Part shown: one piece after another, positions 12,091 to 24,612 of the stretch
How the letters are laid out: every line of letters begins with the position of its first letter
Numbering within the stretch: the first letter of the stretch is position 1
NCBI GenBank assembly: GCA_963575645.1
Contig: OY754467.1
Coordinates: 24,449,001-24,513,000, forward strand
From: Xanthostigma xanthostigma
Taxonomy: Eukaryota; Arthropoda; Insecta; Raphidioptera; Raphidiidae
Reading direction: 5' to 3'
DNA: 64,000 bases
Notes under the pieces: model-generated
The model's input: the letters and a program-made list of their open reading frames with translations, nothing else
Told to the model about the DNA's origin: nothing
The model's database searches: none
Position numbers and translations under genes: made by a program

Positions 12091-12879
12091 TTTTTAGTGA
12101 ATTTTTATTTTGAGAACGTTTAACAAAAATTAGATTGATGGCACTGAGATCGAAAATGTAAAATATTGAAATATGACATATACCAAGTGATGTTTTATTT
12201 CAATACGAATAAAAATTGTATATGCGTCCTTATAAATTTTTACACAGTAATGATTGAAAGTGAGTATTAGTGAATGTAAATGAAAACATTTGTTAATTTT
12301 AAATATGAGTGATAATATATCATTCCACTCGTTTTATTGTATATTAATAAATTATTTTCCTGCAAAATAAAAATTACTTTTAATTACGCTAAAGAAGTAT
12401 AACATCTAAAATGCGTACATATTAATTATTTGTCGCATTTCTCATAAATTGCAAATTTGTTGCGTCTACAGTTCTATGCCCAGCATCTGTAGAAAATCAT
12501 TACTGTACTGTTGTTTAGTAAACAAGATAGAAGTTTCATCATTTGGTCGAGCTCTCTTGAACCCTTATAGATTTCAATGAAAACATTCAAAAAGAGCGCT
12601 CCCGTGTCCAAATACTAAGCCCTGTGGCAGTTTGCTGAGAAACCGTGAGGTTGTGTGTGGCTATTTGTGTGTCGGTGTATAATTTGTTTGTATAAGTGTG
12701 TAACCACATAGATGCAAAGATGCGTAATGTCCAAATCTCTTTGGTCCATCTCAGCATGCGACGTGTGACCAGTGTCATCCCGAGGGTGTCTCAACTGTTC
12801 CTGAACATATCAGCCAGTACCAAACAGATTGACAGAACCACTAGAGATAGCCACCGCGGGACCCGTCTATCCGCTACTC

Positions 12880-12960
12880 TATATACGAACAGTATTCAGA
12901 ACGCTGTTCACACACGTTCCCATTCATTCTCCTTACTCACTAACAAGCGGCGCGTATTTG
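12880..12960 (+). promoter_or_regulatory. Candidate TATA/Inr core promoter
   Basis: A TATATA box at 12,880-12,885 lies 30 bp upstream of TTCACAC (candidate start at A12910), in a region (12,590-13,000) with clearly higher GC than its flanks. CATTCTCCTTACTCACTAAC follows, and a possible weak donor GAG|GTTAGA sits near 12,961. This could be the start of a host gene with a non-coding first exon, but such matches arise by chance. Confidence 0.25.
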
Positions 12961-13019
12961 AGGTTAGATTTCATTCGCTTCTTGAAAGCTTAACAAAAAT
13001 ATTGTTGATAGTAACAGTT

Positions 13020-16000
13020 TAACGGATTGAAATTTAAACTCTATTTACGGTATCTTCTAATAGTTTTAACAGTTCGCGCAAAGTTGTGTTTTTCAAATAA
13101 CTTCATGTGTTTTAATTTGGGCTGTGAGTTTTAATAATCGAAATATAAAAGTTTTGTTCTAATAGAAATGTTTAAATCACAGAAATGTTTCTCAAGGTTT
13201 ACTGGAAATTTATCGATGTTGTAATGTGACGAATGTTAAATTTGTGGTAGTGAATGGGATGAGTTGACGGTTAACCATCGTAGTTGTAGAATTAGATGCT
13301 GAATATCTATTATAGTTGCATTTTGCAAGGTAAAATAATGTTTTTGTTTATAATTTTATTTTACATCTATAACTTATTGAAAATAATACTATGTTTCAAT
13401 CAGTCAATAATATTTAATCAAATTGAATTTAAATTGACAGCAGTTATGTTTTTTTAAATAAGTCAACAGTAATTGTATAATTCGAAATAACACAGAAATA
13501 CTGTGTTGTATTCTTAATGTATAAAAGCACTATTAAATAGTTGCTAGCATACCTGCGTTTAATTCTTATTTATTTCAAATAAAAAAACGATTTCTCTAAG
13601 AAACCAACAAAGAAGAGATTTGAGAAAAAATTACAAAAAAAAGTTTATCGTTAGATTAATATAAGTCTAAAAATCCCATAATATTTACAAATTTTCAAAG
13701 GTTAAAGTGATAATTGTTTTAGAAATAATTTACTCTAGAATTTACATATATAGATTTTTTATATTGTATTATAAACAATTTATCGAGAAATTTGTTTGTA
13801 CAATGAGAAACAAATTTTGACATATGAATATATTGGATGGAATCCCATTTTAAAATATTGTTCTTTTAGAAATATATATATAAAAATTACAAATTCATAT
13901 TATTTATATTCCCTCTTTAAAGCACGACGTATTAAAATGTTTAGATTAATTTTAATGTCACCCTAGCGACCTACTTTATTGTAATTAAAAGCAAATATTG
14001 AAACATCTTTTCTTTCTTTCTCTAGGCACTACAAAGAACACGTTTAAAGATTAATTTGAAAAAAAACACAAGAAGTATGACGTATACTATTTTAATGGAA
14101 CAAACTAGAATATTATTATTTTTTACTATAATTTTTGACAGCCAGCTCAATACAGATATATATATGTATATATATTGCATAGATCATAAAAATCTCAGAG
14201 CAAAAACCTATTTACGCTGTATTTTTAGGTGCGACCTAAGCATTAGCTGGTAGCGCCTATATACACTTGCTTTGTTTGAAAGGCTGTGAGTCGGTCACGC
14301 TTTTTGCATCACGCGTACAGTCCAAACGGCTAAACACATTTGATCGTTTTGTTGTTCGATTTTTGAATGTTTTTTGCTTATGGTTCACCCAATTAAAGTC
14401 AAATTGGTTCGAAACCTATTGTAAACAAAAAGTGAAAAATTTGAAATAGATAATAGAACATATTTTTGTACATCATAAAAACAGAATAAAAACTGTATAA
14501 ACTTGATTTTACCTATTGAAGTGTTTCTTCTCACGCAGTTACACAATTTTATTTTTAATAGAAGGAAACAATAATTTATTTTATTAGTTGAAATTAAAGG
14601 TACATCTTTATTGTATTAGAATTAAGTTGCGAGAGTTTATTTCAAATTATAAATATATTACTAAATAAATAGGGAACTTGTTTCAGTTACTGTTGTCTGT
14701 AGCATAGTGTGCTGTGTGCTATGGACGATAACATATATAGTCTTTCTTAAAGCAAAATTCCTGCAATCTAACATCATTAAGGGCTTTTATTTACTGATAA
14801 CGACGTCATTTTTAATTAATATTATTATTGAAGTTACGATTTTATGCAGAGTAACTTAATATTTTTTTTGCATGACTGTCCTCTAAAATAGGTGATTCTT
14901 CGGTGAGGAGTTTTGGAAGCACATATCGATTCAGAGAGTAAGGAGATCAATTCCAAAGTTAATACACTTATGCTGGGTTGCAAAAATCTGATTTGACAAT
15001 AACCTTAGATTGTGCTCATATAATTACAGTTTCCATATATCAGGAGCAGACGAATGTTGTATTCAAAGTCCCTGTCATCTAGAGTCTAGACCATTAGATT
15101 GTTAGCGTTAGAATTTTTTTTAATCAATCAAAATTTTAAATTTAAATTACTTAAATTAAATAATTAAATTAAAAACTTTTTTGTTTTTGATTTGCTCTCT
15201 TCTGGAATCAAAATTCAAAAATCCGACTCCGATAGGATCTGTCCCATGCCTTACATTATAAGTGTGCCAAATTTCAACTTTCTATGTCTGCGGACAGATA
15301 TACAATAGGTAATTATATAATATGTAGATTTTAGTTACAGATTTTCTTTACGCTTTTTTCTTACACTTTTTCCTTTACGTTTTTTTTCTAGTCCTCTCCA
15401 TTTATATCTATATTGTCCCATAAGGAACTTCGTTCCAAAAATGTTGTGAAACAATTTATATGTGTGCATCCGTCATACTTGTATGAATTATGTACATGGA
15501 CAGAATTCCTTGCCAAAGTTACAATGGAATTATCGTGCTGAATTCTCTTAAAAAATTATTTCTGTCACCAACTTCATATTGTGTATGTGACATCTGAAAT
15601 GATAAAAGCGATTTAACATTATTTGTCATAACCAACATCTCACAATTATGATACCCACATGTTGTAATCTACAATAACTGGATTTATATTTCATATTATG
15701 CTGAACTTCTATAGGTACTGAATGGTACAATAGTGTACGACTTTAAAAATCAGGTTTCGATCGATTTAAAGTAGGGCTACCTTACGAAAAGAAGTATTTC
15801 AACAAAAAAAGCAACAAAAGGTTAAAATGATTTTCATAAAAATTCATCAAATACTCAAAGGGTCGAACTTTGTACAAATTTTGATTTAATCTGTACAAAT
15901 TTACAATCAAATTTCATAGAACATTATAAAATTATCAAAAATAGTCTAATTATAATCTGTTTATTGACACCCAAAGTATGTATACCGTTTAAAACATTTC

Positions 16001-16470
16001 TTATTCAAATAAATCTGAGGACAAAATTGGTGTTCACGAAAGCAAAGCCGATACAATATTAGGTTTTGTTTTAGCTACTGCGCAAGATGGTGACGGTTCT
16101 GTTACCGTTCTCAGACAGCTTGGAACATACCTAATATATATAGGCTAATTTAATTTATGTAAAAGATAATAAATTCGTTTGATTTTATTCATTTGGAAAA
16201 GCATTGTTATTATTATTTATAATGCATTTCCACGCATTTCATTCTCTGTCATGAAACAATTATTGCTGTGTAAATAAATTATTACAGGTCATTAATAATT
16301 ACTAACAATAGAACAAGGGAGATGACAAATCAATAATAAAATTGCATTTGCTTATTTTCATTAAAGTGCAATTTGCTTTACAACTTCATTATACTGGGTG
16401 CACACTGGCAAAAATGAAAACTGAAATGATACAATTCTAAAAAATATTGTCTGAAGACATAAGTAATTTA
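13020..16470. other. Long gene-less AT-rich stretch
   Basis: No convincing coding region. About 14,220-14,330 faintly resembles, in antisense, the repeat tail near 20,330-20,430 (GGTAGCGCCTATATACACTT). About 15,190-15,320 has another retroelement-tail flavour (CTCTTCTGGAATCAAAATTC, GCCAAATTTCAACTTTC). The rest shows nothing recognisable. Confidence 0.45.
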
Positions 16471-16477
16471 AGAATTA

Positions 16478-16515
16478 CAAGGCGCGAAATTTTACATAAT
16501 ATACCCCGGCGTTGG
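16478..16515 (+). repeat. Leader block, copy 2
   Basis: AAGAATTACAAGGCGCGAAA followed by TTTTACATAATATACCCCGG matches the leader at 61,278-61,309 and, inverted, 2818-2872. Here it is followed by the 2.2 kb palindrome. Confidence 0.65.
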
Positions 16516-16540
16516 CCAGGCATAATAGGGTTCGAACAAC

Positions 16541-18772
16541 AAAAAAATTAGTTACAGCAATCCGACACCGGGATATTGTAGAATAAGATGTTCTAAAAGA
16601 GGGAAAAATCGAACAGTCTGCTGCTATCCGGGGTGGAATAGGGTGGCTTTTTAGGGGTTGAAATCAGTTTTTCAAAATTTCTGGCTAAACGATGCATTCT
16701 ATCGAAAAAAGTTAAATATAAAAGTTGTAGATAATGAAAAGATCTACAACTTTTGTATTTACCATTTTTACCCTAACCTCAACATTTTTCGAAAAAAATG
16801 CAAAAAACCGGTTTTTTGGTTTTTAATTTTTTTTTTCGAAAACAAAAAATCAATTGAGCCCAAACTTTGCCAAAAGATACCTTTTGGTATTATAAAGATG
16901 TAGTAATTTTTTTGAAAGGAAATATTTTAAGGTTTTTTTTAAAAATGTATTTTTTCGAAAAAAAAATGAAATTTTTAACGAAAATCCTACCTAAAACTAC
17001 GCAACCTACAGAGTTTAAAATTGTCACACTTACTCGTTGTTACGTCTACTTTCAATTAGTAGTGAAAAAAAGGTACACGCAATGGAAAAAATGGCGGGAA
17101 AATTGAAAAAACCGAAAAAATGACTTTTTTTGTGGTTTTTGGCATATACATCGTCGAACAATCGTTATTAATTAATAAAATCATTATAATTTTCATGTTT
17201 AATCTTTGATTATTGTACAGCGCTACTTTTCAAATGATAAAAAATTTACATACAATCATAATAATCATACAATAGGTAATGTAGTAGATCTATACTTAAT
17301 GATATATACGGATTTTGCAGATAAGAGTGGTTAAATCTGGAAAAGTGGTGGAACAGCTCCGATTTCAAAAATTCTTTTTTTCCTTGATTCCTTAGACCCT
17401 CAGGAACATTCATCACCACTAACCTCCACCTCACTCTGAAAATTGGAAAAAGTAGGGTGTTTTTAACCCTCTCAAAAGCACCCGCAAGTGAAATAGTGAA
17501 AAAAAATTTTGAAAAATAAAAATTTTGCCTTAAAAATCGCCTCTCAGGGATTTTTGAGGTCACTGATTACGAATCCGAGGTCTGTAATCAAGTGAGGGTA
17601 ATCAGTGACCTCGAAAACTCCCGAGAGACGTTTTTAAGACAAAATATTGTTTTTTACTGTATTTTTCATTACAGTGACGACTGGGGGTGATTTTGAGGGG
17701 TTGAAACTACCCTTAGTTGATTACAGACCTCGGATTCGTAATCAGCGACCTCGAAAATCTCTGAGAGCCGATTCTTAAGGCAAAATTTTTATTTTCCAGA
17801 ATTTTTTTTCACTGTTTCACTTGCGGGTGCTTTTGAGAGCGTTAAAACCACCCTACTTTTTCCAATTTTCAGAGTGAGGCGGAGGTTAGTGGTGATGAAT
17901 GTTCCTGAGGTTCTAAGGAATCAAGGAAAAAAGAATTTTTGAAATAGAGCTGCTCCACTACTTTTCCAGATTTAACCACTCTTATCTGCAAAATCCGTAT
18001 ATATCATTGTAGATCTACTACATTACCTATTGTATGATTATTATGATTGTATATAATTTTTTATCGTTTGAAAAGTAGCGCTGTATAATAATCAAAGATT
18101 AAACATGAAAATTATAATGATTTTATTAATTAATAACGATTGTTCGACGATGTATATGCCAAAAACCACAAAAAAAGTCATTTTTTCGGTTTTTTCAATT
18201 TTCCCGCCATTTTTTCCATTGCGTGTACCTTTTTTTCACTACTAATTGAAAGTAGACGTAACAACGAGTAAGTGTGACAATTTTAAACTCTGTAGGTTGC
18301 GTAGTTTTAGGTAGGATTTTCGTTAAAAATTTCATTTTTTTTTTCGAAAAAATGGACTTTTAAAAAAAACCTTAAAATATTTCCTTTCAAAAAAATTACT
18401 ACATCTTTATAATACCAAAAGGTATCTTTTGGCAAAGTTTGGGCTCAATTGATTTTTTGTTTTCGAAAAAAAAATTAAAATCCAAAAAACCGGTTTTTTT
18501 CATTTTTTTCGAAAAATGTTGAGGTTAGGGTAAAAATTGTTAATACAAAAGTTGTAGATCTTTTTATTATCTACAACTTTTACATTTAACTTTTTTCGAT
18601 AGAATGCATCGTTTAGCCAGAAATCTTGAAAAACTGATTTCAACCCCTAAAAACCTACCCCATTCCACCCCGGATAACAGCAGACTGTTCGATTTTTTTT
18701 CCCTCTTTTAGAACATCTTATTCTACAATATCCCGGTGTCAAATTGCTGTAACGAATTTTTATTTTTTTTTT
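16541..18772. mobile_element. 2.2 kb near-perfect inverted repeat (foldback)
   Basis: Two arms of about 1.05 kb (16,541-17,591 and 17,717-18,772) are reverse complements with only scattered differences, around a loop of about 125 bp (17,592-17,716). The ends read TTAGTTACAGCAATCCGACA on the left and, on the inverse right arm, TTCGTTACAGCAATTTGACA. The inner ends share CGAATCCGAGGTCTGTAATC. No long frame resembles a transposase. Part of the innermost sequence recurs directly (GTGACCTCGAAAA near 17,606 and GCGACCTCGAAAA near 17,746). A transcript across it would fold into a very long hairpin. A foldback DNA transposon or an inverted duplication are the main explanations; no target duplication is clear. 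Confidence 0.9.
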
Positions 18773-18828
18773 CAATTTTCCTGCTATTTTTACTGGTGTC
18801 TATTATGTTTGAAAATTGAAGTATATTT

Positions 18829-18950
18829 TTAACGACACTTTGAGCTTAATAATAAATATAATTTAATTAACTTAATCTATGAAAAAAATAACAGTTGAAA
18901 ATATTGAAATACAGAAAGAAAAAAATCATTTTAATAATTTATTAATAATT
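18829..18950 (+). repeat. Dispersed block paired with the leader
   Basis: TTTAACGACACTTTGAGCTT, then a stretch with ATGAAAAAAATAACAGTTGA, and ATTTTAATAATTT match 61,308-61,425. At 61 kb this block directly follows the leader, whereas here the 2.2 kb palindrome lies between the two. Confidence 0.7.
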
Positions 18951-19125
18951 TAGGTTCATAAATATAAACTCTATGATCGTTTTTTAGTCACGACCAACTT
19001 TTTTATAATTATTACCCTAAATTCTTAAAATAATTATATTGCCTTTTTGGTACTTTTCAATAAAAACTTTTTTTTTATTAGTATTTTATTTTTCTTGTTT
19101 TTAGTTTTTCAAAATTTTAACTATT

Positions 19126-19965
19126 ATGACATTAATTTGTAAAAATTATTTGATTATTTTATTCAAGATGGTTGTGAAGGAAAATGTATTCCGTCATCTT
19201 AGGGCATCCGCCATTCAAAAAGACCAAATAGGAACAGCGTATCTACCATATATAAAAAACACAACGGATCGCATTGGTAAACTCCTGGAGAAATATAACA
19301 TAAAAACTATATACAAGCCTAAGATCTGCTAAAGATACCAGAGACCCACTGGCAACACCTGGTATTTATCGCGTTCCTTGCACATGTGGGTCAGTATATA
19401 TTGGGACAAAAAAACGAAGTGTAAAGACACGCATAACAGAACACAAGAGAAGTTGTAGACTGGGACACATCAAAAAATCTGCAATAGCCAAGCATACGTT
19501 GACTCTAGACAACCACAAGATCCTTTTTGAAGAAACCAAAGTTATAGACAGAACATCGAGATACTAGCCCCGCATATACAGAGAGGCCATAGAAATACAC
19601 AAACGCACAAATAATTTCAACCGCAAAAACGAAAATTTGACTTTAAGTAAAAACTGGACACTAGCACTGTGCAATACCAACCCACTGAATAGAACGACCA
19701 ATCACAGAAGAGCATACTACGACCGAGTAGAGAACACGAGCACGTTGGCTATAAAAGACGGAAGTATCAATTTGTTGACACACTTACCTGTGAGCAGCCT
19801 AGAAAGAAACTTCGCCCGTTACCACATCGCCTTTGATAATGTCTACCGCAGTTGTTGACAAAACGTCAGGTAGTAATACCAATGGACCACGGCATACAAG
19901 CCCGGAAACCAAGAAGATTTAAATGCTATCTTTTTGTTTTACTATTGTAATAAATAAAATTATGA
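19126..19965 (+). mobile_element. Penelope-like retroelement, 3' coding end
   Basis: The region encodes the linker and GIY-YIG endonuclease end of a Penelope-like element. Visible signatures are AYLPYIKNTTDRIGKLLEKY, then KDTRDPLATPGIYRVPCTCG and SVYIG (the GIY...YIG pair with a CxC between them), then REAIEIHKRTNNFNR, LSKNW and a tail ending near 19,858. An AATAAA-type signal follows near 19,952. In this family the protein joins a reverse transcriptase to this endonuclease. The reverse transcriptase portion is absent, so the copy is 5'-truncated and not intact (a few breaks). Confidence 0.85.
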
Positions 19966-19974
19966 GCTAATTTT

Positions 19975-20430
19975 ATTTTAAGACACAACATACGCAATTT
20001 TTAAATTACCATGTCATACCGTGCAACAGAAAGAGATAAGAGAAAGATGTTTGCTATCGGTTATATCAGATTGAATTTATTTCTATATAAATGTGTATAA
20101 AAAAACTGATTAGGCAAATTCTGTTGTACGAAATTTATGTAAAATTTTCTCCTCTTTCGTTTAAGACAGGTTTCGAACCGAGCTGATTTAAATTGAGCGA
20201 GTTATAAGCGAAAAACTTCGTTTTTTCTAAATTGCTACCCTCTGGAGCAAAAATTCAAAAATCGGGCAACGTTAGGATCTAAGTCACCCGGAGACGAATC
20301 GAACAAAAAAAAGTTTTTTAAAATCGGTTAAGGCGTTTGAGCTGTAACAATCCACAAAAAAGCGTGACATACAGATTCACAGAAGCGAGTACATATAGGC
20401 GCTTTAGCTTACGCTATTCGCGCCTAAAAA
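19975..20430 (+). repeat. Dispersed repeat, sense copy
   Basis: Its first 270 bp match the reverse complement of 1700-1975. The second half has the general form of a retroelement tail (AAAATCGGTTAAGGCGTTTG, ending TTACGCTATTCGCGCC). It begins just after the Penelope-like element, so it is either the tail of that element or a separate insertion at its end. Confidence 0.6.
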
Positions 20431-20900
20431 TCTGTAGAATAATATTACTATGTGCATAAAAATAGTCCGTTCCTCGATTTAAGAATTTTGCGATTTATGA
20501 CTTTATGAAGGAATACCAAAATATAAATATTTTTAATGTTATATCTAAAATTTTCAGACTTCTTCGAAGTGTTTGTTTTTGCTAATTTGAAAATCCTGCG
20601 TTAGCAGACGGTTGCAACGAATATTATTTTTCGTTAATTAATACTCAGTGAATTATTTTTATTTTGTTGAAATGTACAGCTAACATTATAAATTTGATTG
20701 TAAAAGAAACTTGGCTTATAAATGAAACTTCCGAAATAGGTATGTTGAAACCTTGTGTCATTGTAGAGTTCCATAGTATACAGAACGACGTGTTGTCTAT
20801 GAAAGAGAGAGATTGTAAATTATAGACGCTCAACAGCTGAGGTCATCAGCGTCTGTTGTCTATGAACCCACGACGCACGCCTAATTTGGGGACTGTACAG

Positions 20901-20930
20901 TATAAGTTGAGCGGCGTCCAGTCAGTTCAG
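20901..20930 (+). promoter_or_regulatory. Candidate TATA plus initiator
   Basis: TATAAG at 20,901 is followed by GTCAGTTCAGG. The arthropod-like initiator TCAGTT puts +1 at 20,924 and TTCAGG puts it at 20,929, so the spacing is 23-28 bp, slightly short. The surrounding 20,830-20,940 is richer in GC than the neighbourhood. No downstream coding exon can be tied to it. Confidence 0.25.
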
Positions 20931-21239
20931 GCTTGTCACGATAAGATGCTGTTTAGATAGATTTCTCTTATAACTTTTTAATATGAAGTGGTAATAGTCA
21001 GAGTGCCCGTCGGCAAAAATTTTATTGATACATACTCTCCCCAAACTTTGTATATGGCTTCATTAGGCCTAGTCTGACACCTATTTCCTCTATGACTTTT
21101 CTTGATTTTGGGGCGTTTTCCCTCTAAACTTTCCGAAAGATGTCGTTTTGACGACATGTAAAAATTTGTAGATATCGTTTGTTTTTTTAATTGGATAGAT
21201 TAAAAACTTCAACCAAAACGCTAAAATAATGTTCTCTGA

Positions 21240-21330
21240 CAAATAACATGAACCATTTAAAATGTCTCACACCTCGAATATGGTCGACATATTCGAGGTG
21301 TCAGAAATTTTAAATGGTTCATGTTATTTG
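21240..21330. repeat. Near-perfect hairpin, ~43-bp arms
   Basis: CAAATAACATGAACCATTTA runs outward-in to CACACCTCGAATATG, then GTCGA, then the reverse complement back to TTATTTG. Arms are near identical and the loop is about 5 bp, so this is either a tiny foldback element or an inverted duplication. Confidence 0.8.
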
Positions 21331-22150
21331 TATAACATGCTATATGTAAAGCGTTGGTATTCTGTTACGCAGAACCGACAATAATGTGCGTGTTGTTTAC
21401 GTAGTTCTGACAAAAATGTGAGTATTGTTGTTTACACGGTTCCGACAACAATGTAAGTATTGCTGTCACCTCCGTCCTCCAGTGGCGGTCTCGTTACAAT
21501 ATAAAATCATTCCTGGTTCACTTTTTTGATGTTTAACTTAAAAAAACTAACAGGGATTTGACATGATCATATTAGTACCGTAATTTTAGAGTAGCATTCT
21601 CTCTCGTCTAATATTTAATTGGAATCAGAAAACAATGTGAAAATTTTACAGCCGTAGAGAAAGTTCCTTCTGAGGGTTTAGTTTTTGTTGGATCTGTATC
21701 TTTTTAGTTGGTTTGTATTGTTATTTATTCATAATATATAATGTATAGTTCATCTTAACGTCAAACAGCAAATGCTATGGACATTTGTATTTGTAATAAA
21801 TTGCTTATTATATTCATAAAGCTTAAGGAAATTGCTTTTCAACAATAAGAAACGATTATTCATATTAAACTGAAAATGTTTATTTCACCTTGCTATTTAT
21901 AAGAATGCTACCAGTGCCGGATAAGCAAGTTCGAATTAATTGCATAAAGTAAATATATAAAATTCTGCTTTAGTTTCTTCAAAAATAGTTATGTCCGGTT
22001 TGTTGCTTTAAATAACCTTGAAAAAAAATTTTTAATAATTTATGATAACTCAAAAACCAAAAACATGGGTATGGTTTCACTTCAAGTTATTTTGCAAATA
22101 TAATATCTTGTAGAGCTATGATGAGTTCGAAATTTTAAATCTCCCTTTCA
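21331..22150. other. Gene-less stretch
   Basis: No coding or repeat structure was recognised, apart from a loosely repeated phrase (GTTCTGACAAAAATGTGAGT and GGTTCCGACAACAATGTAAG) near 21,365-21,450. Confidence 0.4.
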
Positions 22151-22156
22151 CAATTA

Positions 22157-22282
22157 CTGTAGAACCTCTCTCTAACGAGTTGTCAAGGGAAAGAAGAAAC
22201 TGTTATATAAATATGAGCGAATTTTTTATCCTTTTTTTGTAAAAACAATCATATTCAATATGATTGTTTTTACAAAAAAAGG
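22157..22282 (+). repeat. Pogo-type end and adjacent hairpin
   Basis: CTGTAGAACCTCTCTCTAAC near 22,159 resembles a pogo/Tigger-type terminus, but no partner end was located. Within 22,230-22,282 there is a hairpin: CCTTTTTTTGTAAAAACAAT pairs with its inverse around CATATTCAATATG. The two features may be unrelated. Confidence 0.45.
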
Positions 22283-22299
22283 AAAATATAACATTTGCA

Positions 22300-23595
22300 C
22301 ATATTCTCATGGTTATGCTAAATATAATATTTAGTTCGGCATTTTTTACGAAATATTTTTTTTATCTTCTAAATGAAAAACTAATTATCAGATTTAACTG
22401 AAATATGATATTTATAATGTTTCCCATTCATATTTTTATCGCAAAGTCCTCGAGTCTGAAAAAATATTCTTTAGTCCAAATTAACCAAAACTTTATAAAT
22501 TGATTTGGAATTTCTTTCTAAAGATAAGTTTTATATGGGAATTTATTAATGTTCTTTTTAATATGATTTGGTATTGTAACATGCTACCGGAGCAACCGTA
22601 AAAACTACTTGAGCCGCGTGCAAACCCGGTTTTAATTATGAATTTTATTGAGTTTCAACTTGTGACAGACTTCTTTATTGATTTCCTAGTATTGCAGTAA
22701 CTAGAATATAAACGTGATGCCAATCCGGGGTTCATTCATTATTACCAGGGTATTGATAAAGTATTGATAGTCACAATTTTTTTCACTTGTGGTAATGCAT
22801 AATTTTCTGTCACGGAAATTGATAACGAAACTGAGGTTATGTGTATGCTTAAAAGCTGTTGATTGTTAAAAACAATCCGGGTCACCACTGACTAAGTGAA
22901 TATTCCTAAACTAAAGCGATCAATGTAGACTGTGACATTGCAACACACAAACTTCCAATAGGTACGCTCAGCCCGTTTGTATAGATACTTACCCGCTTCG
23001 AAAGGTTCACACCAAGCGAATGTTCAATGTTAAAATTTTGAAAACGCTTCATTATAATCAAAAACGAATTCTACAGTTTATGAGAGCAGTAACTTAACTA
23101 TTTAAATATGTGAAAACAAACATTTCTAAATTTCAATTACTTTCCAAAAATGCGTAGTATTTAAATTTAATTGCATGTAAGTGAGTTACCAATTTATACG
23201 TTACAAATTAATAATTGATTGTGTTGTCCTGATATTGTTGTTGACCTAGTTATGTCATGTATGTTCTACCTACATTTTTGCAATGGCTATAAAATTTTTA
23301 TTTTTAAATTAAAAACTCCTAAAGAAAATTCTCAAAATAAAACTGATATATTCCATACTCGGGTCTAGTACGATAACTCGATGTGCCCAAATTTTTACTT
23401 TTTTTAAGTCATATAAAACGCTAAATTTTGACGTTCCAAAAATAAAACTTTGCAAATTATTCACAAATTTCCTCAAAAATACGTAAAAACTTATCGTCTT
23501 TCACTGTCATTTTTTTAATCTAACCAATCAGAAATCACATATGCGCGTCATAGCAACTAGTGTAGACTGTATTACTATCTCACTTTGTATACATG
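22300..23595. other. Gene-less AT-rich stretch
   Basis: Nothing with coding, RNA or transposon structure was recognised. Confidence 0.45.
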
Positions 23596-23597
23596 AA

Positions 23598-23752
23598 TCC
23601 GTAATTGTTTTTTAAAGAACTATCCCCAAACGCCTTCCCCTTTTCACTGCGCAAAAAAAAAACGCCATCGCATCGACACGATCCCGTAATTGTTTTTTAT
23701 ACACGACCACGTAATTGTTTTTTAAAGAACTCTCCCTAAACGCCCTCCTCTT
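23598..23752 (+). repeat. Short direct repeats
   Basis: CGTAATTGTTTTTTAAAGAA with a downstream C-rich stretch (AAACGCC-TCC) occurs at 23,600 and again at 23,710. A partial unit lies near 23,684. The spacing is about 110 bp. Confidence 0.6.
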
Positions 23753-23759
23753 ACTGTAC

Positions 23760-24605
23760 CAAATATCGTTCAAATAAAAATTTATTAGTAATTAGTTTTT
23801 TTTTCATTAATATTATCATTTTGAAAAAATACAGAGCATACATTTATTATATAAAGTAATTAATGATTTATTTTTTATAATTTTTATTTTTTAGCTCAAT
23901 TCCGAAGCAGATCCAAATCCGGATCGAAACGGTAATTGTTTGAATTATATTTTTTAATTTTTGTCAATATATTGTCTGAAAAATTGGTCGGTAATTTTAT
24001 TTGTCATAATCTAATAATAGGGACCAAACCGGCCGGTACCAAAACGTCATGTACCGTGATATTTCCAATATTCAGTAACGTAATTAGCTACAAACTGTTT
24101 TTAATAGTTGTCTTTTTAACTGCTATGCATTGTGCAGGTATAGTTTTACTTTTTGGGATGTCTTTTTTGTTGATCTCATCAATTTATGTGACAGAAAATT
24201 CTGAGTTACTGCGAGCTCGAAAGTTTCAGTTTATTAATGTTTCTGGCAAATTTTGTATAAATTCGAAGAGGAAATAATATGGAGTAATTTATTATTTAAT
24301 TAGTAGGCCTTTTTAAATGAATCTTTGCGTTAATATGTGACTAATGTAGTTTTTAGCAGATACGTATTCCACATGAAAAAAAAAAGAATTTTGTTCCTAA
24401 CATTTTTTATCGAATCTAAACATTTCAACTGAGGGAAAGTAATAACATTTTGTAAACTGCAGCTGATAAAACTAATTCTTTGAAGTGAAACTTCTTTCGG
24501 TACGTTACGCTATGCTAAAATTGATTCATGAGATTGATAATATAACGAAACGTTGCAATATACGTATAACGTATACTTACTATATAAACCAGCTGTAAAA
24601 CATTA
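23760..24605. other. Gene-less AT-rich stretch with one hydrophobic open frame
   Basis: An open frame of about 113 codons (23,936-24,277) is rich in hydrophobic residues, as expected from T-rich DNA. It lacks an ATG at its first codon and resembles no family I know, so it is not called as a gene. Confidence 0.4.
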
Positions 24606-24612
24606 AATTAAA

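Noticed and set aside
23936-24277. Hydrophobic 113-codon frame that could be a membrane protein
   Set aside because: The first codon is TTG, the composition is what T-rich DNA gives by chance, and there is no similarity or splice context.
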